A stretch of 64,000 nt of DNA from Tyto alba (lineage: Eukaryota > Chordata > Aves > Strigiformes > Tytonidae). Below the pieces are notes generated by a model that saw only the letters and a list, made by a program, of their open reading frames with translations, did not search any database and was not told where the DNA came from. The stretch spans positions 48,627 through 112,626 of the forward strand of contig NW_024881299.1 in NCBI RefSeq assembly GCF_018691265.1, given 5' to 3'. The position numbers were made by a program, and so were the translations under genes. This document shows, piece after piece, positions 12,801 to 24,733 of this stretch (position 1 is the first letter of the stretch; the number at the start of each line of letters is the position of its first letter).

Positions 12801-15800
12801 CCCCGTCACCATCATTTGGACTCAGCTTTGCCAGACAGGAATTTTTTTGCTTACAAATCGCTCTCTCATTGACTGAGTGGGCAGCCGGAGCCCACGTCCC
12901 CCTTCCCATAGAAGTGAAGCTGCTGGAGACCCCAGTGGGTGACTGTTTGCTGCTGGATTTTTGGCTTTCAGTATTTCGGAGGGGATCGATGGTGCCCCAG
13001 GCCTGGCTGTCAGTCACCCCGGTCTTCATATGGGGGCCGGGAGCTGCCGGTGTCAGGGAAGGCAGAGCTCCCACCTCCACTGCTGCAGTTTGCCTTGCAG
13101 AATCACCCGCTGGCAATTGATGCGACAGCTAAAAACCACCATCACAGCTGCTTCTTGGGGAAAATTGCCCATTTTTCAACCACAAGTAGCTTGTGCAGCA
13201 TAGGGGGAGAGTTGCAGCCCCGTAAGCCAGAGGGGGATGAGCCATCGTGGGTTCTCTGTGACTGGCTGCTGTGCAGGGTTGGCCGGGATGATCCTAAGAA
13301 ATCAAAAAAAAAAAATAAAAGTAAGTAAGTAAAAAGCCCAAAGTCTTGGGAAGTGTTCTCATGGCAGCTTGTGCCATCGCTTCCCTAAACTGAAATGTGA
13401 ATCATTTAATTTGTCAGAGGTAGCAAAACAGCGTGTGCATTTACAGTGCGTGTGCGGGGATTTAATTTCGACCCCGTGGTGCTTTTCTATAGCAAAAGGA
13501 ATAAATAATCAGCTGGCCACTCATTGCGAGCACCGCTGCTGCCAAACTTAATTCCACAGGGGCTCGAGCTGGCGTGGGGCTGGCTCGTGGGGAAGACGGT
13601 TGTCAGCCCCACGGGGAGCCAAAAAAAAAATCCCCATTTTCAGCAAGTTTTAGGTGGCAAAAGCATTGCTGCTGTGGCTGCTCTGTGACGCTTTCCACAG
13701 CACATGTGAATAAATCCACGCTGAACACGCAATATTGGGTTTGAATTTCCTTTCAGGCAACTTCTCGGGAGGGTGGGCTGCCCCCGGGGCGGGGAAGAAG
13801 TCGCTTTTTCACACATCCCCCATCCTGCAGCTTGGGACCCTCGAGCTCATGGCCAACATGCCCTGTGTGCCCTGTGCTGCAGCACCCAAATTCACCTTTT
13901 TCTGCTGTTTTCCCCAGGGGAGAAGCTGGATTACAAAGCCTGCGAGGCACTAGAAGAAATTTTCAAGCGGGTCCAGTTCAAAATTGTTGATTTGGAGCAA
14001 ACGAGCTTGGATGAAGACGTAAGTGGCCACGACCTCTCCTGGCTTCTTGTTCCTGTTTTGCAGCTAAGACAAACCACATGGGTTTTGTGGCCAGGCCTGA
14101 GCACCTCCCAGTCCCGGATTTATTTTTGGGGGGCTGTTTTGTGTTGCTGTACCCACTCCCTTCACACCCATGCTCTTATTTAGGTCTGTTGGCGCAGCGT
14201 TTGCTGCTCCAAAAGGAAGGGGTTAACCGCTTGATCCAATGCCTGGGTGGCCACCAACCTCCGAAGCATTTTAAATACGTATTTTAAAAGCTGTTCTGGA
14301 AGTTGAGGGAATCGTAGTTAGCTCTCGGATGGCTTTTGGGGCTGAGGATGAAGTTCAAGCTCCCTTTGGCACGTCCCATCCTGTCCCAACTTGCCTCCCT
14401 CCTCCCTCACAATGCCTGAGGCCCTACAGTTCAAGCCCCAGTGGGTAAGTGGAGGAGGTTAAAAATTAAGGAAGTGGTTAAAAATTATTTTAGCCAGCTC
14501 TGATGCCAAGTTCCCCTTGCCTGGCACATCCCAATCTTGTTTCTCCTGCGTCATCCATCCCTACCCTGAACCCGGCCTCGGACCTGTCTTGTCCGTGTTC
14601 GCTCAGAAGCTCCTGATGCTTTTTTTCCGCCCGTTTTTCCTCACTTTGGGAAGGTTCAGCAGCCACGAGCTTCTCCGGGCCGCTGCCCCCATTGGGTATG
14701 AAGGGAGGGAAAATGTGATTTGGTGGCTCTGGCTCTGAGCCACCGCGGTGTCTGGCTGTCCCTGTCCCATCCTGGGGCCAGCCGGGATCCCGCGGGCACT
14801 GGGGGAGGCTCACAGCCCCAGGACGGGGCCGTTTTGGGGGGACGGATGAGTCCCCAGCCCAGCAAGGGGCATGCGGGGGCCGGGCCGACTGAGCTCGCAC
14901 TGTCTTTAGCTGTAAAACAATCCCGTGCTTTGTTCCACTTGTTACCTTGCAGGAGGAACAATTATTTGTTAATAATTCAAACGTACCCCGTGGCTCCAGA
15001 GCCGGATGGCACAGGCAGAGCTCTGGCAGGCCTCGACACTTTATATTTTTCAGCAGTCGAGCAGGGCATGAGGTGCCCGACGTGCCCCCGAGCCCTCCTG
15101 CTCCTCTCCCAGCCCCGCCGATTCAGCTGTAGCATTTTTCCCTCGGGCGCGTCACGCTGGGGGACTTAGTCACCCAGCATCCAGATTCTTTCCCTGCCCA
15201 TGAGCACCCCGATTCCAGCAGAAAGTCCTGTTGTTCCCCAAAACCTGTTCTTTCCCTCCTTTTCCTTCATGCCGGTGTTTTCCAGCCCTCCAGGGCCCTC
15301 GGCATATTTTTTCTGGAAGCCTTGCAGCGCTTTTGTGGCTCTTCTCTGGCCGCTCCAGCATATGTTTCAGCTAATTTTCTCTGAAGAGGCTCATTATGTA
15401 ATTAAGCAAATTGTTACGTTTCTGCCAAAGGAGTTTTAGACATTTCACAAGCACGAGTCCTGCTCTGCTAATCCCTTTCACTCCTAACCTTGTTACAAGC
15501 CTTGGGTTTTATACCTTTCATTTTTTTTCAGCCTGGTTGGATTATCGGGTGGTTTCTTGGCTGCTGCGTACGGGGCTGGATAATCCCAAAGGGAGTGGAA
15601 AGGTGCTGAGCCGATAGCCCGGCCTCAGCTCAGGTTGAATATCCAGGAAAAAAAACTAAAACAAAACAAAACAAAAAAAAACCACACCAAAACATTTTTC
15701 CCATGTCCTCAGAAGCGTCGTTCAGTGCAGTGCCTGCGTGTCCCTGGTGCCATAACCAGGGTGACAGTCCCCCAGCACGTGCCCGGAATATGGCAAGACG

Positions 15801-18800
15801 CCTTTTTATTTTATAGTTTTTTGTGAGCAGTGGTGATGTGATGTTGTGCAAGAGGAGCCACTTGTGCCCCAGCCACCCGTGTCCTAGCAAAACCTCTTTT
15901 TTTTTTTTAATTTTTTTTTTATTTTACTCCCCTCTCAACCCACCCTCAGCCCCTGCCCGCCAGCGTAATGCAGTTTTTGTTTCGCAGGGTGCCTCGGCGT
16001 TATTTGACATGATCGAGTATTACGAGTCGGCGACGCACCTCAACATCTCCTTCAACAAACACATCGGCACCCGAGGCTGGCAGGCGGCCGCCCACATGAT
16101 GAGGAAGGTTTGTGCTCACTCACAAATATTTTTGGCACCCGCTTTAACCCCCTCCGGCTACACGGGTGGTCTTGGGAGAGTCTTCCGAAAGCCTCGTGTG
16201 CTTCCCGGGATTGTGAATGTGGTTTTGTCAAGAAAACCACCCGGTCCAGAGAGATCTGGTTAGGCTCGGAGGCAGGGAAAAAAAAAAAAATCAAAATCAA
16301 AAAAAAAAAAATCAAAAATCACCTTTCCCACCTGCCGTGAGGTTGCTTAGTGCCTTGGCGAGCAGAGAAAATGGAAATGCAGATCCCAGCAAGTAAATAA
16401 ATCAATAAATAAATAACTAGCGAGCAGGCTGTTATTAGTGGCGTGCTGGCAGGGTCAGCCGCGCGAGCCGGGAGTTCATTATCGTTAACAGCAGGATGAC
16501 GAGCACCAGTGTTTGGCTTCGCAGGGCTAATTAACCTCATTGTTCAGCGCTTGAGTTCGCGCCGAAAGGCGAGTGCAGAGGAGGCTCGGGGCGAAGCCCC
16601 TCTTGATCCCCAAATAACCCCCCCTGGAGTGGCTCGTTTGGATGCCGGCGGGAAAGCTTGGGGTCCGGTAGCGTACCCCCGCTTTTCGGAGAAGCTGAAC
16701 ATCCCTGCGCAGGGCTGGCTGACCCCGTGGCGAGGCTTTAAAAACGGCCGTGTGTGGCGAAGGACCTCGAGATGCTGTTGGTGCTGGGGGGGGTCTTAAT
16801 TTTGGGGTGGATGAGGGAGAATCCAGAGTGTGGAAGGGCTGATGGTAGCACAGGAAACGGTGAATCAGCCAAACAGAGACCTGCGGGTCCCAAGCAGGGC
16901 TAGACAGCGTGTGGGAAGCCAGGGAGACCCCAGGGGCGCCTGGCTCGACGCCTTCCCCGACCCTGGAGAGCTCAGGGCAGCACATCCTCAGATGCGCGAG
17001 GACGAGGGAAGCTTTTATTTGGAGAACGTGACGTTTCTGCAGTCACCTGAAGCGCGATTCTCTGGGAGATAAGGTATTTTATACGGAATGGTCCTTTTTG
17101 AGCGTGAGGGTTATGTGAGCGTCTCCTTCTGGCTCTTAGCTGGAGCCCGTGGGGTGACCGACCCAAGGTTTTGGATGGACGTAAGCGCTCCAAGGGGCTC
17201 TTATCTGAGTGGCTCGGCAGCGGCGTCGGTGGCCAGGATGGGACTTGGCCTGTAAAATAGCTCAGCCCTAAACCCGACCTAGAAAACCCAGCCCCAAAAA
17301 GAAGGGGGCCGATCCCTCTCGCCTCTCCCCCGCAGACCAACTGCCTGCAGTACCTGGATGCCCGAAACACCCCTTTGCTGGACCACTCGGCGCCTTTCGT
17401 GGCGCGCGCCCTGCGCATCAGCAGCAGCCTGATCGTCCTGCACCTGGAGAACGCCAGCCTCTCCGGCCGCCCGCTCATGCTCCTGGGTGAGTCACTGCAG
17501 AGCCGGCGCCGAGCTCCGGGCACCCACCCCTGTCCCCAAAAACCGCCCCCCGGGGGCTCAGGGTAGAGCTGTACCCACGCCGGGCTCACCGTCGTCTATC
17601 CCAGTGGTGGGGGAGATAGGGTGTTTCTGTGCCAGCCCATGCTACAGGCAGTAGGTGCAAGCCAGTTCTGGGCGGCCCCCATCGTTAAGCTAACGAATTA
17701 GCAATAAATCCCAGCCGGGCCAGTGTTGTGATAGCAGCGATGAGCTAAGGGTTCTGGCAGGGGAGCCTTTCTGGGGTTTAATTGTTTATTAGGTTGACCG
17801 AGCTATATAAAAGCGACGTGCTGGTGAGGGCACGCGCCCTGCGCCAATCCGATACCAGCTCCGGCCACGGGCAGCCCCTTCGTGCCGCCGTAAGCTGCGG
17901 GTGAGAAGGCAACAAGGGGTTTGCGTGGGATCCTGCTGCTGGCCCAAAACCTCCAAAGTCCGGCCGGGGATTTCCCCCGAGGCACCCTGGCTGTGGGTGC
18001 TGGGCGCTTGTAACGCTCCCGAGGCCAGGACCAAGCTGTGCCGGCGCAGGATGCAGGTCGAGGTGCTGATTTTTTGCTTTTTCAGCCACGGCTCTGAAGA
18101 TGAACATGAACTTGCGGGAGCTCTACCTGGCCGATAACAAGCTGAACGGGCTGCAGGACTCGGCTCAGCTCGGCAACCTGCTGAAATTCAACAGTTGCAT
18201 ACAGATACTTGACCTGAGGAACAACCACGTCCTGGATTCAGGTGAGGGCCTCTTGCCGTTCCCTTGGGCGCAGCCCCAATTCCCTGGAGTTTTGACCCAG
18301 TTTAAGGCAAGGAGGGACTTGGCTGCAGGGCGCAGAGGCCGACAGCGCGGCCCCCAGCGCCAAGCTGAAGCAGGAGGGACGCGCAGAACAGCCTCAACGT
18401 GATTTTGGCAGGGTAAACCTCTCACTTTTTAAAACTAAGATCATTAGAGAAACTTCGTTTGCTTCCTGGGCCAAGCTGCAGGGTGCACGGCAAGGTGGGG
18501 ACGCCTCGGAGCTGTGGCTTTCGGCTCCCTCCATCCCTTGCTCCTCCCCGGAACCAAACGAGCGGCCAAATCTAATCTCAACCCAGGAATTGCAAAACAA
18601 TCCCAGCCTGGACTTTGATCCCGGCTGGTTCTGGTCGGTGATGCCGATTACTCGCCCGAGTGCCGCGGTTTGGCGGAGGAGCCACGCTTGCCCTGCCCGA
18701 GCCGAGCGTGACCGAGGCGGGTGTCACTAGCCCTGTTGTGGCCACCCATGCTCCCGGATGAGTCCCACCCTCAGGTGAAAATATTAATTTGCCGCCTCCT

Positions 18801-21800
18801 GGGTCAGCTGCCACGTCCCTCGTGTCTTCAGGTGCTTAATAACAAGCGGCGCCCAGGCTCTATGTGTCAGAAGTCTCCCGGGCGGCGCTTTGGCTTTTCC
18901 GCAGCCGTGCTGGCTTTGGGGCTGCTGTGAATTTTTCAAATTAAGATATTTACAGCAATTTAAAACAACGCCAGCCCTCTGCCCGGGCAGGGTTGAGCCC
19001 GGAAGGTGCACAGAGCGGTGGAGGATCCCTGTCTGGTGAAGTAGGGGGGTGAGGGTGACCCAAATTCCTCCAGACACCCTGTGTGTCCCCCTGAGCGCCT
19101 GATGTCCCCACACTCCTGCCTCCCTCCCCAGGGATCCTGTTCCCTGCTCCAAAGGCTCCAGCTAATTAGTTTTCGACACCAAGAGGTTTAATCACCCCTT
19201 TGCACATGTGGCAGCGATGCGCTTTGCCCGCCGCCGAGGTGAAATCAAGCAGCTGGGGGGAGAGAGGGGATTTTCGGCGACGCTGCCAGTGCCGGAGCTC
19301 GGCGTAACGACGCCGTGGCTTTTCTCCGGCACTGCCGTCCTGCCCATCCGTCCTGCCCCGGGTCGGGCAGCTCCTGCGTGGAGGGACGGATTGGGGACAG
19401 CGCTCGGAATTGGGGGGGGGGGGGGCTGGCCTCCCCCCCACCCTGGGCTGTTTTTCCAGGCTTGGCGTATATCTGCGAAGGGCTGAAGGAGCAGCGGAGG
19501 GGGCTGGTCACTCTGGTTTTGTGGAACAACCAGCTGACTCACACCGGCATGGCTTACCTGGGGATGACGCTGGTGAGTAGATCCCGACACCTTCACGGCG
19601 GTACTCTCGGAGAGATGTCTCCCCTCCCTCCCTTCACCATCACCGGGACCCGAGCCACGCTGCGTACCCACCCCAGTGCCGCGTCAGAGGAGAAGCCCAT
19701 CCCTTTTTCCCCCTCAGCAGCGCATTTGGAGGAGCAGCCGGGAATTAAACCCCCTCAGCCTCAAGACAGACCCACCATCCTGTCCGCCTCAAGCTGTTTT
19801 TTATTTTATTTCCCCCCCCCTCTGGCTACCCCCGCAGCCTCACACGCAGAGCCTGGAGACCCTGAACCTGGGCCACAATCCCATTGGCAACGAGGGCGTC
19901 CGCAACCTGAAGAACGGGCTGATCGGGAACCGCTCCGTCCTTCGCCTGGGCTTGGCGTCCACCAAACTGACCTGCGAAGGTGAGTAGAGGCCCGTGGCCC
20001 AGGGGAAGCTCCGTGGGTCCGGCGGACCTTCCTTTGCTCCGGAGCCGTGCACGGCGTCCGCTTTAATCCTTGAGAAGGCAGCTCGGTCTTGTTCGGCTCA
20101 GCGTGGGGGGTCTCCAGGGGGGACACACAGCCTGGGTCCAACCAAAACGCTGCGGTTGGCGTGTCCACAGCCACTTCACCCAGTGCATTTGGTGCCTCTG
20201 GCATCTGCGCCCTGCCTGCAGAAACCATTTTTTTTTTTTTTTTTTTTTTTTCCCCGGTCCCTCGCAGGTGCCGTGGCAGTGGCGGAATTCATCGCCGAGA
20301 GCCCACGGCTGCTTCGCCTGGACCTGCGGGAGAACGAGATCAAGACGGGCGGCCTCATGGCCCTGTCACTCGCCCTCAAGGTCAACCACTCGCTGCTGCG
20401 CCTCGACTTGGACCGGGAGCCCAAGAAGGAGTCGGTAGGTAACGCGCCCACCCCTCATTTCCTGTTTTGGGGGTCTCCTTGAGCCTCCTCCCTCCCACCC
20501 CCAGCGGGAAAACGCCTCCAGTCTCGGCTCGGCTCGGCCGCTTTCCCATTTTCCAGGTGAAATTTAATTCCTGCCTGGCCCGTGGCCGCGTGGTTTTGTG
20601 CAGAGCTTGGCCAGCTGGGACGCCGAGCACCCCGCCATTGCAGCTCGGGTCACGGCAGGGGGGATTTCTGGGGGTGTCTGAGCAGGACTCAGCCATCGCT
20701 CGGGTTCACTGGGGATTCCCTCGATCCTGGCAGTGATCACTTTATGAAGAAGCCCTCGGGGGCAGCACAGTTCTTGGGCGATTTAGTTGTTTCTTGAGGA
20801 AATACCAAGGGAAAAAAAAAAAAACCCACCCTGTTACAGTGTGCCGGAAACGTGGAGCCGATTGTTCCCAGACCACTGATTTCCCCACATTCTGACCATT
20901 TCCCTTCCCACGCAGGTAAAAAGTTTCATCGAGACCCAAAAGGCTCTTCTGGCCGAGATCCAGAACGGCTGCAAGCGCAACTTCGTCCTGGCCAAAGAGA
21001 AGGAGGAGAAGGAACAGAAGCTGCAGCAGTCGGCCTCGATGCCGGAGATCGCCGTGACGGAGCCTTTGGAGGAGGGTTCGGCAGAGGATGGCCGCGATGG
21101 CGGCGCCGCCTCCGCGCCGGAAGAGGGGGAAGAAGCTGGGGAGACCCCCACGGCCTCGGAGAACGGGGCAGCGGAGCCGGAGGATGACGACAGAGGCGAC
21201 GTGTCGGACTCCGATTCGGACACGGACGAGGAGGTGGACGCTGGGTTAGAGACAAAGGACTCGAGCGTCTCCCTGGAACGCCCCGGCTCTGCCGATAGCG
21301 CTCCCCAAAACTCCCTGGAGAAGCCGAGGGTCCGGCCTCCCCCCTTGCACGTCGCCGAGGAATCGCCGCGCGATGCCGGCGCAGGGAGTCCTGCCGCCTC
21401 TCCGGCTTCGACGCCCTCCCAGGGAAACGAGAGAAGGATTTCGGTCTCCAGCCCCGGGCGAGGCCATAAAATCTTTGTGGTGACGCGAGTGGAGAGCCTG
21501 CCGGAGCAACCCGCCGAGGACGTCGACAAACCAGCTGAGCCCCAGAGCCCAGCTCCGGCCCCAAATCCCGAACTCCCGGCGCCCCGGGCAAACGGAACCG
21601 TTCCCGAATCCGCCGGTGGCTTGGCGACGCCGAACCCCGGCTGCGAGCCCGAGCGGGGCGGCCCCCCGGCCTGCGAGAGCGTGGCCCACGACACTCCCCT
21701 CCCCAACGGCCTGAAGGTGGATTTTGCACGAGCGCTGCCCGAAACCACCTCGGACGGCAACGGGAAAACGGCGAGCTGCGCCGCCGAGCACGGTAAGAGC

Positions 21801-22243
21801 TCCAGAACCAGCCCCCCCACCCCCAGATTCTGACAGTCCTCAGAATTCCAGCCGCTCTCTCCCAAAATTAGCGGGGACGGGGCAGTGTGGGGGAGCCCTG
21901 CAGGCACGGTGACGTGCTGCTGGGGGGCTTTTCCCAGGGGGATTTTTAACCCCAAGCGGATCTCCCTGTGCTTCAGAGCCTTCATTCTTTAAACTGCTGC
22001 TTAATTAGGCTCCTAAATGAGCAGGAAACTCATTGAGCCCCTTCGTTAGCGGGCAGGCTAACGCCTTGTGTTCCCCCACGTACGTTTTGGAGGGGATTAA
22101 AAAAAAAAAAAAAGGGGGGGAGACCATCCAGCGAAGGCAACGGTGGCCGTTTGCTTGCAGAGCTGAGCTGCTGCAAGAACGAGCAGGAGCTGGAGGAGCT
22201 GCTCCTCGAGGCCAGCCAGGACGCGGGGCAGGAGCCGCTGTGA
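3089..22243 (+). CDS. PPP1R37: PPP1R37 (LRRC68), protein phosphatase 1 regulatory subunit
   Basis: Leucine-rich-repeat regulatory subunit of protein phosphatase 1. Twelve coding exons join in frame to 750 residues (human about 690): 3089-3287, 10896-10993, 11792-11837, 13918-14018, 15988-16107, 17336-17486, 18086-18241, 19460-19572, 19838-19979, 20268-20434, 20916-21792 and 22161-22243. The PP1-docking RVxF motif is KRVTF at residues 43-47, followed by PSDEDIVSGAVEPKDPWRH. The LRR region follows with repeats such as LRELYLADNKLNG, LQILDLRNNHVLDSG, LETLNLGHNPIGNEGV and LLRLDLRENEIKTGG. Exon 11 encodes a long acidic, Pro/Ser-rich tail ending in the conserved RISVSSPGRGHKIFVVTRVES block, and the last exon gives an ELEELLLEAS C-terminus. 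The start ATG sits in GCCATGG. The 7.6 kb first intron is large for this compact region. Identity is certain. Confidence 0.97.
3288..10895 (+). other. PPP1R37: PPP1R37 intron 1, no gene recognised
   Basis: This 7.6 kb stretch has lower GC and fewer tandem repeats than the rest of the window. It holds long T runs (9423-9452, 9867-9895), an A run near 7111 and many short random ORFs in six frames, none resembling a known protein. A possible unused exon-like segment at 6437-6527 is discussed as a finding. No tRNA or clear transposon copy was recognised. Confidence 0.6.
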
Positions 22244-23811
22244 CCCCAGGTGAGAGCGGGGCCAAGGGCTGGGGACAACCCTGAGGGTGTCCCCAAGGGT
22301 TGGGGACCCCAGCCCCCCATCTCTCCTCTCTCTCACAGGTCCCCCGGGGCCGCTCGGCGTCGCGGGGAGGCTCCGGCGGAGCTTTGGTTCTCTTCCCACT
22401 CCACACAACGATTACGAAACCAACCTCGGGCTTTGGGGCTAAAAGGGTTGTTTTACATTTGGGTTTTGGTTTTTGTTTTGTTTTTTTTTTTTTCCCCCTA
22501 AAAAAAACAAAACAAAACAAAACAAAAAACCAAAACCACTTTCCTGCCCCTCGGGCTCTTCCTCAGGCACCCAACTTGCCTTTCCCGGGGCAGAGGGACC
22601 GCGCTGTGTCCCCAGGGTGACGGAGGAAAGGCGACCGAGAAAAATGACCCACCCAAGGCCGTCGCTGCCCTCGCCGGACACTACCCGACCCGCCGCCTTC
22701 GCCTTTTCATTTTCTATCTCCTGAGGAGGAGGAGGAGTGAAGGGTCTGCGCAGGATGAACCCCCCACCTTAAAACCACACACTACAGGGACCGAGGCGCC
22801 GCGGGACGTGCCAGGAGAAGGATGAAGAGCCGCAGGGTCGGGCTGCCGGCGCCCGCGGGGGAACCTCTGTCACTAAAGATACCCAGGACAGGCTGCGGCC
22901 GCAGCCACAATGGTTATTTATTTTTCGGTTCCTTTTCTTTTTTTTTTTTTTTTTTTTTTGATTGGTTTGTTCATTTTCGGTATCTTATTTATCATCATCT
23001 GCAAAATTCCGGGGGGGGGGGGGAGGGGGGGAGGGGAGGCGGGGGTGTGGGGCAGGGGGGAGTGAGAGTATGGTGGTAGAATTTTTTAATTCCTGCAGGG
23101 GTAACCTGCAACTCAACTCCTGCTCCTGCGCTGCCGTGGGGAGGGAGGGGGGGAAATAATAATAATGGAAACACGAAAAGCAGCATTAAGTAGAGCCACC
23201 CCCCACGCAAGGGGTTCCAGAGGAGCTGGAGGAGGAGCAGCAGCCGCTTCCTCGCAGCCAGCTGTGCCAGGGAGGGGGGGAACCCCCTTTTTTTGGAGAG
23301 GGGGAAGGGGGGAAGGATCCAAGGAGCCGCTTCCCTTGGTGGCATCTTCTCCATCCCAGCTTCCCCCAATCCCCTCCCCAGGGGAAAACCGGCGGGCGAG
23401 GGACCCTTGGAGAGGGAAGGGGGGGACACCCCCATGCCCCCTGCCCTTTGCCCCGGCCGCCCCCCCTCCCTGTGCTCCCCGGGGCCGGCCGAGCCTTTTC
23501 GGGGCGCAGCGGCTGCTTTTCTCAGGGAGGGGACGGGGGTCCTGCCCGGCCTCGGGGAGTTTTGGGGACAATGCGGGGGGGTGTCTCGGGTGGCGGGGAG
23601 AAGGTTGGGGGGTGGGGGGAAGGACGCGTCGCTTTTCTTTCTTAAGTGCAATAAATCTATCAGGGAGCTGCGGGCACGGGGCCGGGCACCGGGGGGGGCC
23701 GGGGCTGGGGGGGGGCTGCGGCGCTGACACTACGGCCGGGGGCTACGGCCATCGATCTGCTGGTGTTTTGTCGTTTCTTTCTGTCGTGTATTTTTGTTAA
23801 CACTGTTTTCT

Positions 23812-23817
23812 ATTAAA
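23812..23817 (+). terminator. PPP1R37: PPP1R37 poly(A) signal
   Basis: ATTAAA about 1.57 kb after the stop codon. An earlier AATAAA at 23650-23655 could serve as an alternative site. The 3' UTR carries T-, A- and G-rich runs. Confidence 0.65.
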
Positions 23818-24210
23818 CGAGATCTGCATTCTTCACCGACTCCCCCCAACAAACCCCCCCCCATATCACCCTCTTTGGGTCATTCCCTGCCTCAAAATTC
23901 AGCTTTTTTTAAGGGTGTGTGTGCACACTTTGCTGAAAACAACCCCTCAAAGGAAAAAAAAAAAAAGAACCTCAAGAAGGACTTTTATTTTTTTCCAGAG
24001 CGTGGAGGAAATGCCAGTGAAAAGTTTTGGGGCAATTGCCATCTCTCAGCATGTGCCATCCCTTCCAGCAGCGGTTTGGGCTGATTTCCCCCCAAAATCA
24101 GCAGCCCCCCAAGCCCACATTTTCCAGCCCCTTCCCCCCACACACACACAGGAGGACACAGACCCCCCCAAAAGCCTATTTAAGCCAAGACATGGAGCAG
24201 ATTTAACTGG
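23818..24210. other. Gap between convergent PPP1R37 and NKPD1
   Basis: About 390 bases between the two 3' ends. It contains short C and A runs and a CACACACACA tract; no ORF of interest and no RNA gene seen. Confidence 0.5.
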
Positions 24211-24216
24211 TTTATT
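24211..24216 (-). terminator. NKPD1: NKPD1 poly(A) signal
   Basis: TTTATT on the plus strand reads AATAAA on the minus strand, about 520 bases after the NKPD1 stop codon. Confidence 0.65.
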
Positions 24217-24733
24217 ACGGGACGATCCCTGGGGTGCTTCACTGGGAGCTTGGGGATGTCCCCACATTGGGGTCACCCCAGCACTGACACCAGTGGCTGC
24301 TTTGGGGCTTACTGGGAGGGAGGATGTGCCCCCCCCCCAGGGACCCACTCACAAGGGGACAGTCCCCAAAGGGTGCTGGGGGGTGGTGGGTGCTGGGGTC
24401 CCAGGTGTGGGGGTGTTGGGGGGTCACTTGGGTGCTGGGGTCCCCGGGATGGCAGCGACACCCCCCTGGAACCCTCTAGGTCATCTTGGGTGTCCCCCAG
24501 TCTCTCCAGTCCCCCCAGTTCCATCCCCTGCTGGCATTTTCACCCCCTGCAGCATCTCTTGGGGACAGGGGAGGTGCAGAATTGTCCCCAAACAGGTCCC
24601 AAAGTCTGCCCGGGGTGGGGGGAAGCAACAGGTGACGGGCGCCCTAAGGTGTGCCCCCACCGCTGCATCCCGGCTTCTTCTGGGGGTCCCGTGGTGAGAG
24701 GCGTCACCTGGAGCCCCAGCACCGGCGTCACCC

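Noticed and set aside
13290..13335. Possible retroposon tail (A-rich, AAATAAAAGTAAGTAAG)
   Set aside because: No recognisable CR1 or SINE body precedes it; left as simple A-rich sequence.
20834..21985. Minus-strand ORF of 383 codons
   Set aside because: Antisense shadow of the large PPP1R37 exon 11.
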